Positions 28,670 to 37,079 of a DNA stretch of 64,000 nt are shown piece by piece. The translations under genes and the position numbers were made by a program. Source of the DNA: Methanococcoides alaskense (GTDB lineage: Archaea; Halobacteriota; Methanosarcinia; Methanosarcinales; Methanosarcinaceae). The notes below the pieces were generated by a model, which worked only from the letters and a program-made list of their open reading frames with translations, did not search any database and had not been told where the DNA came from. The stretch's first letter is position 1; each line of letters begins with the position of its first letter. The DNA is taken from assembly GCF_027594145.1 (NCBI RefSeq), contig NZ_JAQFFK010000001.1, forward strand, positions 372,001-436,000, in the 5' to 3' direction.

Positions 28670-28971
28670 TTAGGCGAGAAAGAGGGAGTAATCCTTCTGA
28701 CTTAGCCGACAGATGGGATTCTTTAAGGGTACACTTCATTACATGAAGCAGAACGCTAGAGCTGATGAGCCATTTACTCTCAATGCTCATTTTAGAGAGA
28801 GGTTGGAGAAGTTGAAACAAGAATGAGCATAAATTATTTTGTGAGTGTCAAAAATAGTATCTTTTAACATTTCTCTCTTCTTAGAGATATCCGTGTAATT
28901 TTATTTTCAAATGAAAAAAGAATTGAAGCCATCAATAAATAATGGCTACGTGGATCTATACTTAGTTCAAT

Positions 28972-29658
28972 TCAGGAGTCTTTTTTGAGACACATAAACC
29001 AGTCCAGACAATATTTACCTTCTTCTTCTGATTCAACTCTTTCTTTTGCAGCTCCACATGATCCAGGTGGTGGGATTATAACGTCATCGCCCGGATTCCA
29101 ATTTGCAGGAGTGGCAATATTTTCTTTATCTGATTTTTGCATTGCAATGACCATTCTTTTAATTTCATCCATGTTCCTTCCGTTAGACAATGGATAATAA
29201 AGAATTGCTCTTACTTTTGCTTCAGGATCCATTATGAATACAGCTCTTACTGCCTGATCATCAGAAGCGTTTGGTTGAACCATTCCAAACATTTTAGCAA
29301 CTTCCATTTTGATATCTGCAATTACAGGGAATAAAACTTCAACATTCTTCATACCCTTGTACTCAATCTTCTCTTTTATTGTCCTTAGCCATGCAATATG
29401 TGCATATTTACTATCAATGGATAAACCTATCAGTTCAGTATTAAGTTCACGGAATTCTTCTTGCATACTTGCAAATGTCATGAATTCTGTAGTGCATACG
29501 GGAGTAAAGTCTGCAGGATGACTGAATAATATTACCCACTTTCCTTTATAGTCTTCTGGAAAACTAATCTCTCCCATAGTGGTATCTACTTTGAAATTCG
29601 GTGCAACATCGCCTATTAATGGCATGGTAACTCGTTCTGTATTTTCAGTTTCACTCAT
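28972..29658 (-). CDS. Peroxiredoxin (Prx6/archaeal thioredoxin peroxidase type)
   Basis: This 228-residue cytoplasmic enzyme reduces H2O2 and alkyl peroxides. The peroxidatic Cys is in SHPADFTPVCTTEF, and the catalytic Arg region is in VRAVFIMDPEAKVRAIL. A C-terminal arm carries two or three more Cys (PPGSCGAAK, KYCLDWFMCLKK), matching the long-armed archaeal Prx6 group in which these act as resolving residues. A dyad (TTAACAATGTTAA) lies about 80 bp upstream and may be its operator. Confidence 0.92.
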   Translation of the reverse strand: MSETENTERVTMPLIGDVAPNFKVDTTMGEISFPEDYKGKWVILFSHPADFTPVCTTEFMTFASMQEEFRELNTELIGLSIDSKYAHIAWLRTIKEKIEYKGMKNVEVLFPVIADIKMEVAKMFGMVQPNASDDQAVRAVFIMDPEAKVRAILYYPLSNGRNMDEIKRMVIAMQKSDKENIATPANWNPGDDVIIPPPGSCGAAKERVESEEEGKYCLDWFMCLKKDS

Positions 29659-29735
29659 CGTTAATTACTCCAGTATAGATCTGTAAGGAATATGTAAAAA
29701 GTTCATATATTACTATAAATAACTTCCTGACATAA

Positions 29736-29750
29736 TTAACAATGTTAACA
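29736..29750. promoter_or_regulatory. Dyad upstream of peroxiredoxin, matching the nadA/copZ site
   Basis: TTAACA-A-TGTTAA (29736-29748, then CA) is a perfect 6-1-6 dyad. The 15 bases TTAACAnTGTTAACA also occur at 10310-10324 in the nadA/copper chaperone intergenic region. A shared redox- or metal-responsive regulator would explain this. Confidence 0.35.
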
Positions 29751-29846
29751 CTCGCACTAATTTCATTCAATATCTGTAAAAAATTCCCAACCCATTACTT
29801 TTAGGGATGAATAAACGAAAAAGAATTGTTTTAAATAATAAGAAAT

Positions 29847-30263
29847 ATGAAATTTCATGCTATGAAAACTTTGGATAATCTTTCACTTATTGCTCCTTGT
29901 GGGATGAACTGCGGAATTTGTATAGCTTACCTGAGATACATAAATAAATGCCCTGGTTGTAGGGGATTAGATGTTACTCACTCCAAATGTAAACAGATCA
30001 AGCACTGTCCTACTTTTGAAAATGGTAGGGCACAATTTTGTTTTGAGTGTGAAACATTTCCCTGCAGCAGATTGAAAAAATTAGATGAAAGGTATCAAAC
30101 CAAATACAATATGAGTATGATCGAAAATCTCGAAAATATCAAAAAATTTGGTTTAAATGAATTTGTTGCAAATGAAAAGATACGATGGAAATGTCCTGAA
30201 TGTGGGGGCACTATTTGTGTGCACAAAGGATATTGCCATAGTTGTGGTAAGAAGAAAGAGTAA
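29847..30263 (+). CDS. DUF3795 Cys-rich zinc-binding-like protein
   Basis: This 138-residue protein begins with the DUF3795 signature IAPCGMNCGICIAYLRY, then NKCPGCRG, CKQIKHC, FCFECETFPC and a C-terminal zinc ribbon (CPECGGTICVHKGYCHSCGKK). Fourteen or so cysteines suggest two or three zinc sites. The family is frequent in methanogens and clostridia with unknown function. It stands alone. Confidence 0.75.
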   Translation: MKFHAMKTLDNLSLIAPCGMNCGICIAYLRYINKCPGCRGLDVTHSKCKQIKHCPTFENGRAQFCFECETFPCSRLKKLDERYQTKYNMSMIENLENIKKFGLNEFVANEKIRWKCPECGGTICVHKGYCHSCGKKKE

Positions 30264-30740
30264 AATCTATGAATAATTCTTTTTTTAATACCAGATATAT
30301 TATAAGCTAAAGAACTTCGTAATCTAATCAGAGAAGTTCGGTTTTTTAGACTTAACTATATCCCGAAGTATTGTGCGGGGATATATACGACGTATAAAAA
30401 GTGTACGCTATCAAAAAGCACTTAGATTATTTATTATTTATTACCCTAATTTGACAGTTTATAAAAATTAATGCTAATTTTGGTGGTTTTTTGCTTATTT
30501 TCCATCAATATTTGCCCAATCTGCAACTAAAATAAGAACATATCACAAATTATAGTTTTTACATAACATTAGTTAACATAAATCTTTAATTTAGTAACAA
30601 CTGTCAAATTCTAAAAGGTTAAAAAATAGAACTGTCAAACTTGGGTTATTACTTCAAAGATTCCAAAGTCCCATAATAGAGGAAGTGTTCTTTGCTAAAG
30701 AGGATATGAATTAAATATTTCCAGATCATTCAGTATCAAT
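30264..30740. other. 477-bp intergenic stretch
   Basis: No gene or tRNA is visible. A T-run at about 30281 may end the DUF3795 transcript. The phrase GAGAAGTTCGGTT at about 30332 also occurs at about 22029, downstream of the nuclease-like gene, hinting at a small dispersed repeat or terminator relic. The rest is AT-rich. Confidence 0.4.
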
Positions 30741-31031
30741 ATGACAAAAAGAAAGAAAGATACGAGTGAATACGAATTACCCGATATTCAAAAAAACGCC
30801 TTGGATAATTGGATAACGTTAAATATACTCCCACAAAAAATATCAAATAAAAATTACACCAGTTATGCGCTTAAACTTCTTTTTGAACAAACACCAGATG
30901 GTTTCTTCATCACAAATAAGCAGTTTAAAGAAGGGATGGTCAGATGTGATTTCTCACCTGTAAATAAAAATAAATTAAATTGGGATTTTCGAGTTTCTCT
31001 AAAATCTCCAGAGTTGAAATCATCTAAATGA
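30741..31031 (+). CDS. Small conserved-type hypothetical protein
   Basis: This 96-residue soluble protein (start MTKRKKDTSEYELPDIQKNA) has a mid-region with TPDGFFITNKQFKEGM and the end LNWDFRVSLKSP. It reminds me of small proteins on bacterial mobile elements, but I cannot name a family. There is no clear Shine-Dalgarno sequence. The position inside the accessory region fits horizontal origin. Confidence 0.5.
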   Translation: MTKRKKDTSEYELPDIQKNALDNWITLNILPQKISNKNYTSYALKLLFEQTPDGFFITNKQFKEGMVRCDFSPVNKNKLNWDFRVSLKSPELKSSK

Positions 31032-31370
31032 GGTTATAAACCTAACATATATTAAAAAAGCTTATCCTATTTTCCATAATAAAGGAAAACAGGTACGATC
31101 AATTCAACGTAACTCCCTTTATGCAACAAAATCCTGAGTTTCCTCCTGAAATTCTTGGAAATCTGATGAGTGCCTACTATGGAGTTGTGGTATGAAGCAG
31201 GCTATCACTTTGAGTTATAAAAAGCAAAGTTGAAAGCAAAGTTTTCTACAAATATCTAATACTTTACTAATTATCTTTTGTTTAATTTCACACATCACTA
31301 CATTTTTTATATCTGTTCTCCACATAATTAGTATATTCAATATGTATGGTCAGATTGGGAGAAAGAATGG
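31032..31370. other. 339-bp intergenic stretch
   Basis: No coding frame or RNA is supported. It contains AT-rich sequence and the ribosome site (GGGAG) for the following membrane protein. Confidence 0.4.
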
Positions 31371-31985
31371 ATGAATATAATAAACAGATTCTGGGAGGAA
31401 CCCTTGGAGGTATCTCTTTTCTTCATTGGGTGGTTTTGGCTAGGATTTTCAATAATAGGGATGACTTTAGCCAACATGTACTTGCCTGATTCCATTTTAG
31501 ATATTTATCACCTAATCGTAGGTGTTATCTATCTGCTTCCAATGTTTGTGATCGTGCTTAAGGTATTTAAGGGTAGGAATGTTGCTGGTCTGCCTTTGAT
31601 GATCTGTTCTGGCATAATTGGAGTTTATGCGATCGTCATGCACATGAAGCTGAATCTAGGAGTTGACTATTTGGGACCGCTAAGCGAGATATTAAAGATA
31701 GTATTATTGCTAGTGTTGCTAGTAGCCGTACTGGTAAGTTTCTACATTTATGCTCGTTCAGTCGGATGCGACAACACTAAAAATTTGAAGATTATTTTGT
31801 TGATTTCTGCAATAAATGGTTTAGTAATTGTTTACAATGTGTTATTTGGAGGCTATGGTATACGGAGCGAATCCGTTGCTATTATGACGATTTTGTTCTT
31901 GTTCGTGTTAGAACCATTACTAGGGGGGATGTATGCCCGGGAAATTGTGGAAAGGGAAAACTGGGGGAGGAGTTTGAGGAAATAA
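31371..31985 (+). CDS. Six-helix integral membrane protein, unknown family
   Basis: This 204-residue protein is almost wholly hydrophobic, with six membrane helices (about residues 10-35, 45-65, 72-92, 103-130, 140-160 and 170-190) and short loops. A basic C-terminus (RENWGRSLRK) suggests a cytoplasmic end. I recognise no family. It follows GGGAGAAAG. It is next to the integrase-like remnant and tRNA-Val, so it may be cargo of an integrated element. Confidence 0.55.
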   Translation: MNIINRFWEEPLEVSLFFIGWFWLGFSIIGMTLANMYLPDSILDIYHLIVGVIYLLPMFVIVLKVFKGRNVAGLPLMICSGIIGVYAIVMHMKLNLGVDYLGPLSEILKIVLLLVLLVAVLVSFYIYARSVGCDNTKNLKIILLISAINGLVIVYNVLFGGYGIRSESVAIMTILFLFVLEPLLGGMYAREIVERENWGRSLRK

Positions 31986-32001
31986 AATCACAAAAATGTG
32001 A

Positions 32002-32139
32002 GCTCTCGAAACCAGACTAGCTTCACTGGAACAAAGGATCATTGAATTAGAAAAACCGCCATGCAGCGAATCAGAAAAACCAGATGGGCCCGGGGAGATT
32101 CGAACACCCGACCTCTGCCGTGTGAAGGCAACGTCATAA
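32002..32139 (+). pseudogene. Possible integrase C-terminal remnant running into tRNA-Val
   Basis: The 45-codon frame after a TGA reads ALETRLASLEQRIIELEKP and continues through the antisense of the tRNA gene (GPGEIRTPDL) to a stop. A coiled-coil end followed by tRNA-encoded residues is the usual appearance of archaeal tyrosine-recombinase ends at a tRNA attachment site. No recombinase domain remains, so the call is tentative. Confidence 0.35.
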
Positions 32140-32158
32140 CCAGCTAGACCACGAGCCC
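32085..32158 (-). tRNA. tRNA-Val (CAC)
   Basis: The minus strand folds as a cloverleaf. The acceptor GGGCTCG pairs with CGGGCCC (one G-U). The anticodon stem TTGCC/GGCAG has loop TTCACAC and anticodon CAC. The T-arm carries GTTCGAATC, and the discriminator is A. CCA is not encoded. Such tRNA genes are common integration sites, and an integrase-like remnant overlaps its 3' end. Confidence 0.95.
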
Positions 32159-32716
32159 ATATTGAATTATAATAGTACCTGAGAAACTATAAGTCGATTA
32201 TCAGGTGCTACAGAGCTTAAATAGAGTTGATGGGCTATAAGTTTAACGGGGGTTACGGGAGTTTTATGTGGGTGAAGTTATTATTAAAACAATATATAAA
32301 TGAACCTGTCGATTCATAGAAACGTTTAAGTATTATTCATGTGTTTAGAGAATTGTACATCGGACGAGAACTTTGGGCAGTTTCTTGAAAAACGGATAAG
32401 TTACTACCCCTTGAACCACACACAAACCACCATACTCCCCTTCCAGCTCAAAGTTCTTGACTGGTGTACATTTAACTCCTCCTTCGTGTATCGAGGTAGG
32501 GTGAGAACTCTGCCTTGAACTCCTCCTTTTCAATTTGATACTGATGCTTAATTATCAGTCTGATCTTTCGAGCGATATTGAAGATCGGCTTTAAGATCTG
32601 AGCAAGATCGGATTGTGGAATTTGAAAAAATGGTATGATATTGCATGCTATAATATGAAATTAGATCAAATGGGATTAAAGGACAGGAGTTTTTGGAAAG
32701 AATAAAGTGAGGGACT
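32159..32716. other. 558-bp stretch without a supported gene
   Basis: It contains the presumed tRNA-Val promoter on the right side of the tRNA. A 62-codon minus-strand frame (32345-32533) shows no recognisable domain or ribosome site. The remainder is AT-rich with no visible repeats. Confidence 0.4.
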
Positions 32717-33181
32717 TTATCTTTCAAGGGCCAATCGTTTTCGCATCTTTGGAGAATCGATCCACATGCCTTTAAGTTCTCTTTCTCCGTCCTTCTCTAT
32801 GAATATCAATCGGAAAATAGCACCTTCCGGCTCATTTTCAAATACTACATTATAGACAACGGCCGAATGTCTTTCAGTAACAGTTATCTCGGCAAGTTCC
32901 TTGGAAGTATAATTCCCAACCTCGTCATGAACAATGTCCGTAAGTTCCAGGAACAGGTCTTCAGGAATGGCCTTTTTCATCGTTGGGTTGAAATTAGCAG
33001 AGAACTTGGTATAGTTCTTCTCATTAAGTCCCTGAAGGGTATTTTCTGCTATCGGCTCAGCATATTCTTCAATGTCTCCATCCTCCACGCTCACTCCTTC
33101 AAGTTCAATGGAGGTGCATCCGCTGCAAATGATCGCCACTAAAACGACAAAGGCCATCAATAATGCTGTTCTTACTTTCAT
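32717..33181 (-). CDS. Lipoprotein with DUF3887-like domain
   Basis: This 154-residue protein has a signal peptide and lipobox-like VAIICSGC, so it is a membrane-anchored lipoprotein with an extracellular domain (TLQGLNEKNYTKFSANFNP, AVVYNVVFENEPEGAIFRL) like the DUF3887 fold. The start at 33181 is 9 bases after the kinase gene ends. Being last of a response regulator-kinase-lipoprotein operon, it may be an accessory to sensing. Confidence 0.75.
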   Translation of the reverse strand: MKVRTALLMAFVVLVAIICSGCTSIELEGVSVEDGDIEEYAEPIAENTLQGLNEKNYTKFSANFNPTMKKAIPEDLFLELTDIVHDEVGNYTSKELAEITVTERHSAVVYNVVFENEPEGAIFRLIFIEKDGERELKGMWIDSPKMRKRLALER

Positions 33182-33190
33182 GTTCCTCAC

Positions 33191-34969
33191 TTAAGCTCCC
33201 TCTATCTCGGTGAAATCGTCCTCTTTCAGCTCTTTCGGTAATCTGAAAGTGAATGTGCTGCCCTTGCCTGTCTCGCTCTCAAGGTAAATGTTCCCGCCCT
33301 GTCCATCGATGATGCCCTTAATGATCGCAAGCCCAAGCCCCGTGCCACCTGCCTTTCTTGTGGCAGTGCTGTCCACCTGATAGAACTTATCGAATATCTT
33401 ATCACGTTTTTCCCTGGAGATACCTATGCCATTATCCTTTATACTTGTCTGCAAATGATTATCATGATCTTCCACGATGATACTCACTTCTCCCTCTTCG
33501 GGGGTGAACTTGATCGCATTTGTCAGCAGGTTCACGAAGACCCTTATGAGCTTGTCCTTATCCGTCCTGATCACCGGCACATCTTCGGGGCAGTTCACCA
33601 TGATCTTTATGCTCTTATCATTGGCATATTTTTGTACATTATGAAGGGCGATCTCGATTATCTCTTTGATGTTCACATCCTCGGGTATGAACTTCATCTT
33701 TCCTGATTCTATGCGGGAAATATCCAGCAGGTCATCGACCATTCTCGCCTGTCTGTCAATGTTCCTTATAATAAGGTCCAGCATCTCTTCCTTGATCTCC
33801 CTGCTGCATTCGCTTTCCCTCAAGAACTCGCTGGAGGTCTTCATGGCTGTCAGAGGTGTCTTTAGCTCATGGGAGACCATTGAAACAAAATCATTCTTCA
33901 GACGGTCAAGTTCCTTTAATTTCTTGTTAGCGTTCTGGAGATAATCGTTCGACCTTTCCAGCTCCGATGTCTTGCTTTTCACCTCATCCTCAAGGGTCTT
34001 GTTCCAGGAGAACAGGATCAGGGCGATAAATGCACTGATGAAGAGGATGAATGCGATGGAGATCATTGCAAAAATGCCCTGCTTGACATAGACCGACTGG
34101 ATAAGTGATCCAACATACCACAAGGGAGTAACAACGCCCACGGACCATTGCTGGTTATACCAGTTCACAGGCACATAAGAGATTATCTTCTCTTCGAGGA
34201 AACCATTCTTGTTCCTTTCGGAAAACTGTCCGCTACCTGAAAGTCCTTCTGTCTGCATACCGATGATATCAAGACGCCTGTGGTCAGGCTCGTTTATGAT
34301 ATTGAAATAATTATTTCCTACCAGGTGATCATCGGAACTATCGTAAAGCAGCTTTGCATTATCATCGATGAGATAAACATATCCCGATTCATATTCCGTT
34401 TTTATGGTCTGCTTCGTGATCTCATCCATCTCGATTATAGCAACTATCGCCCCTTCGAAACTGCCATCATCAAGATAAAGGGGTATCCAAACATAGAGCG
34501 CAAGTTCACCCTCTAAAGTAGTGAGTGGATTGGTGATGTAGGTCTCATCTGTGTCTTTTATTTTTTCAAAAGCAGCAGCCTTATCATTCTCATAAAGATC
34601 GTATCCAATGGGCACATTCTCTTCAGGATATCCCGAGACTATTATGCCTGTACTGTTTACGTATTCGATGGCATGGAAGCCTTCAGACTCATTATACACT
34701 ATCGAAAAAATGGTATTGAAATTATCATCGGGGATATTATAATGGTTCCTTGAGATAATCTCAAGCATTGTGACCTTTTCGTTCAGGAATGTAGTGATGC
34801 CGGTCGATATCTGTTGTGCCTGGCTGGTCTGTTCCCGGGTGAACATCTCAACAAAAAGGTCTTCTACCTCTGTATTTGCCCTGATGCCCAGAAAAAGGAT
34901 GGAAGAAATGAAAAGCATCGTTATCATTACAACAATGATAACGTTCCATCTGCTTTTTGTGGCGAACAT
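33191..34969 (-). CDS. Sensor histidine kinase with extracellular dCache-like domain
   Basis: This 592-residue protein has a membrane helix at about 8-28, an extracellular double-Cache/PDC-like sensor at about 40-290 (VYNESEGFHAIEYVN, AIVAIIEMDEITKQTIK), and a second helix at about 300-325. A coiled coil, HisKA with the phospho-His in VSHELKTPLTA, and HATPase_c (NLLTNAIKFTPEEG, DNGIGIS, GTGLGLAI) follow. It should phosphorylate the response regulator encoded 32 bp upstream. The ligand is unknown. Confidence 0.92.
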   Translation of the reverse strand: MFATKSRWNVIIVVMITMLFISSILFLGIRANTEVEDLFVEMFTREQTSQAQQISTGITTFLNEKVTMLEIISRNHYNIPDDNFNTIFSIVYNESEGFHAIEYVNSTGIIVSGYPEENVPIGYDLYENDKAAAFEKIKDTDETYITNPLTTLEGELALYVWIPLYLDDGSFEGAIVAIIEMDEITKQTIKTEYESGYVYLIDDNAKLLYDSSDDHLVGNNYFNIINEPDHRRLDIIGMQTEGLSGSGQFSERNKNGFLEEKIISYVPVNWYNQQWSVGVVTPLWYVGSLIQSVYVKQGIFAMISIAFILFISAFIALILFSWNKTLEDEVKSKTSELERSNDYLQNANKKLKELDRLKNDFVSMVSHELKTPLTAMKTSSEFLRESECSREIKEEMLDLIIRNIDRQARMVDDLLDISRIESGKMKFIPEDVNIKEIIEIALHNVQKYANDKSIKIMVNCPEDVPVIRTDKDKLIRVFVNLLTNAIKFTPEEGEVSIIVEDHDNHLQTSIKDNGIGISREKRDKIFDKFYQVDSTATRKAGGTGLGLAIIKGIIDGQGGNIYLESETGKGSTFTFRLPKELKEDDFTEIEGA

Positions 34970-35001
34970 ATGAGGTCAGCACGAAAAGTGCGTTAAAATA
35001 G

Positions 35002-35514
35002 TTAGTCCTGTGTTCTTCTCAACACAGTCTTTATTCTTGCCTTCAGCTCTTTCAGATTGAATGGCTTGGTCATGTAATCATCAGCGCCAATATCCAGACC
35101 CTCAACCTTGTCATTGATCTCTCCCTTTGCTGTGAGCATGATCACAGGTATGTTCTCATAGAGAGGTTCTTCTTTCAATCTTCTGCATACTTCAAAGCCG
35201 TCCATATCAGGCATCATAACGTCAAGAAGGATCACATCGGGTATATCGGACTTAAGCACATCAAAGACCATGGCTCCGTTGTTTGCTTCAATGACATTGT
35301 ATCCGTCTGCTTCGAGGGCTCTCTTGGTAGCAATGACAGCATCTGGTTCATCATCTACAATAAGGACCTTCTGTCTTGTATCCGACAGGCTCTCAATGGT
35401 CTTGGCCACTATGTCCTCAGAAACAGAAAGTTGATCTGCTATGTCCTTTGCATTGATCTCAGGCTGCTGTTCGAGAAGTCCCAGTATGTCTTTTTCAAGC
35501 GTTTCTTTTTCCAT
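35002..35514 (-). CDS. Response regulator with N-terminal winged-helix and C-terminal receiver
   Basis: This 170-residue protein has a small helix-turn-helix-like segment at residues 1-45 (ILGLLEQQPEINAKDIADQL) joined to a complete receiver at about 47-168 (LIVDDEPDAV, phospho-Asp in ILLDVMMPDMDG, Lys in DYMTKPF). In bacterial regulators the output domain follows the receiver; here the order is reversed. The start at 35514 follows GTGGTATAT. It is first in the operon with the kinase and lipoprotein. Direct DNA binding is possible but the HTH is minimal. Confidence 0.85.
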   Translation of the reverse strand: MEKETLEKDILGLLEQQPEINAKDIADQLSVSEDIVAKTIESLSDTRQKVLIVDDEPDAVIATKRALEADGYNVIEANNGAMVFDVLKSDIPDVILLDVMMPDMDGFEVCRRLKEEPLYENIPVIMLTAKGEINDKVEGLDIGADDYMTKPFNLKELKARIKTVLRRTQD

Positions 35515-35664
35515 ATATACCACTACTTTCAAATGTATTTAAACATAAATGGATGATATTATTAAAGCCTTTCTAAATATGATAAGGTCTATTTATATAT
35601 TGTACTAATAGCCAATTATGAGAAAGCCTTATAAATTATTATCGTATATTTAAGGGTGATGTCA

Positions 35665-35946
35665 ATGGACGCTCTTGAGAAAATATTTGGAAAGACTGCA
35701 CAGATAACAGTTCTAAAGAACCTAATTCAGCATAAAGGGGAATCTACTTATCTCTCCGGTATTGCGGAAGAGACCGGTCTGTCCCACTCAAGTGTTGCCA
35801 GGGTGATCGAACCCCTTCTCAAAGCCAACATCGTCATTGAAAAGCGTCTTGGGAAACAGATCCGCACCTTCAGTCTGAATCTTGACAGTGAACTTACCAA
35901 TCATATCCTTGATTTCTACGGACGGCTCGAAAAGATGAAACTCTGA
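35665..35946 (+). CDS. Winged-helix transcriptional regulator
   Basis: This 93-residue protein has an HTH at about 30-50 (LSGIAEETGLSHSSVARVI) and a wing (KRLGKQIRTFSLN). It resembles small MarR/ArsR-type archaeal regulators. The start at 35665 follows GGGTGATG. It lies divergent from the two-component operon and convergent with the ABC operon; a local regulatory role is plausible. Confidence 0.75.
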   Translation: MDALEKIFGKTAQITVLKNLIQHKGESTYLSGIAEETGLSHSSVARVIEPLLKANIVIEKRLGKQIRTFSLNLDSELTNHILDFYGRLEKMKL

Positions 35947-35979
35947 TCATTTCGTTTCTATTTTTCAACTCAACGTTCA

Positions 35980-36759
35980 TTATTCCCGTTGAATACCGAT
36001 GTCGTATTCTTCGATATATTCTGCATCCACGGTTTCGACCTTCTCGATGGATCCTACAGTTTCTTCTTCATCCAGTTCGATATCGTCAAAACTGGTGTAA
36101 TCGTTTTCATTGGTCATATATGAATTTGCATTTCCAAGCAGGTTCTTTGCAAGAATTCCTGAAAGTTTTGCCATCCAATTCATAAAATGCAGTGAAATTA
36201 TCCCAAAGATCATCCCAAAGAACATCATCATCAAAGCACTAGCAAAAGAATCGATGACGAACGTGCTGGTCCCAATACTGTAACCGATGTCGGTAAGCTT
36301 GTAGGCAAAGGGTGTTGCAATAAAAGCAAGAGTGATGCCTATCAATGTGAAGGAAACTATCAATGTAAATATGCCCAATGGGAACTTAATGAAAAGGAAC
36401 ACAAGTCCCTTCCATGTCACAGGGTTTAGGATATAGCTCTTTATCTTCTCCAAGCTCTTCTGTTTTCCTACACAACGATTCTCCATGGGTGGTATGTCCA
36501 CTCCCAGAAGCCAGATCGCAAGTTGCCTTTCAAAAGCGGCAAGTTCCCACCATGCAACGAGCATCAAAAGCAGGATGGGAAGTCCGATAAGGGTTATAGA
36601 AAGACCTAAACCCATGGAAAGTCCGGTAACAAGGAATATGAAATAGGCTGTTCCGAGGGGGAATGTGAACAAAAGGTACGTCAGATTCAGATAGGTCTGT
36701 TTTTTAGTGACCACTCCGAAGAGATCACGTATCCATTTTGTTATATCATTTAGACCCAT
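35980..36759 (-). CDS. Membrane 'putative sensor' domain protein
   Basis: This 259-residue protein has a duplicated pair of membrane-helix hairpins (YLNLTYLLFTFPLGTAYFIF, and later LVFLFIKFPLGIFTLIVSFT) typical of the Sensor (PF13796-like) family found with histidine kinases or transporters. The acidic C-terminal tail (about 215-259) is cytoplasmic. ATG 36759 is about 10 bases after GGAGA. It is last gene of the ABC operon. Confidence 0.75.
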   Translation of the reverse strand: MGLNDITKWIRDLFGVVTKKQTYLNLTYLLFTFPLGTAYFIFLVTGLSMGLGLSITLIGLPILLLMLVAWWELAAFERQLAIWLLGVDIPPMENRCVGKQKSLEKIKSYILNPVTWKGLVFLFIKFPLGIFTLIVSFTLIGITLAFIATPFAYKLTDIGYSIGTSTFVIDSFASALMMMFFGMIFGIISLHFMNWMAKLSGILAKNLLGNANSYMTNENDYTSFDDIELDEEETVGSIEKVETVDAEYIEEYDIGIQRE

Positions 36760-36794
36760 GTGGAACATTCTCCTTTATACCGATAATATTCGTA

Positions 36795-37043
36795 TCATAC
36801 ATCCGCTGCATCAGAAACCGCATTGCGCTTTGTTCTTCTGAATATGAAATATATCAGTGCACCTAATAATTGTGCGAATACTATAATAATAACCCATAAA
36901 AGTTTATCATTTCCATGCGATGGCTCGTTCATAATACAATCGATAAGCATCCATATCCAGAAAATGGTACTTCCTATCGCAATCCCTGCAAATAGCAGGA
37001 ACAACAAAATATGTACCGGGAAGAATATCCAGCTATCGATCAT
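36795..37043 (-). CDS. Two-helix PLDc_N-type membrane protein
   Basis: This 82-residue protein has two membrane helices and the pattern WIWMLIDCIMNEP..GNDKLLWVIIIVF plus GALIYFIFRR, matching the phospholipase D N-terminal (PLDc_N) domain seen alone in many small membrane proteins. Its role is unknown; it lies in the ABC transporter operon. Confidence 0.8.
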   Translation of the reverse strand: MIDSWIFFPVHILLFLLFAGIAIGSTIFWIWMLIDCIMNEPSHGNDKLLWVIIIVFAQLLGALIYFIFRRTKRNAVSDAADV

Positions 37044-37079
37044 ATTATCTTCACCTTAGCATTTTATAGTTTCGTTCTT

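Larger units (their letters stand above)
26358..28710 (+). mobile_element. Group II intron with RT/HNH open reading frame
   Basis: The 5' boundary is GTGCGAC at 26358 and the 3' boundary is the AC before AGATGGG at 28711. These limits rejoin the interrupted reading frame exactly. The 545-base 5' structured part precedes the maturase frame (26904-28626), and domain V (28636-28669) and a short domain VI follow. Length is 2353 bp. The intron is mobile through its reverse transcriptase, but that frame carries a +1 insertion. A decayed relative lies at 22515-22985. Confidence 0.85.
26210..28826 (+). pseudogene. cas1-like 3' gene fragment split by a group II intron
   Basis: The frame is open from 26210 to 26357 and resumes at 28711-28826 after exact removal of the intron, with a Lys codon rebuilt as A|AG. 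The joined end reads EWKKMGFFKGTLHYMKQNA, and the protein stops at 28824-28826. The upstream exon contains VEKRDDTDFLRKMII. Layout and wording recall the C-terminus of some archaeal Cas1 proteins, but this is from memory. No start codon or catalytic core is present, so the fragment is N-terminally truncated. I see no CRISPR repeats in the window. Confidence 0.5.

Noticed and set aside
32345-32533. 62-codon minus-strand frame near tRNA-Val
   Set aside because: No ribosome site, no recognisable domain and unusual composition; may be chance or a relic, not supportable.
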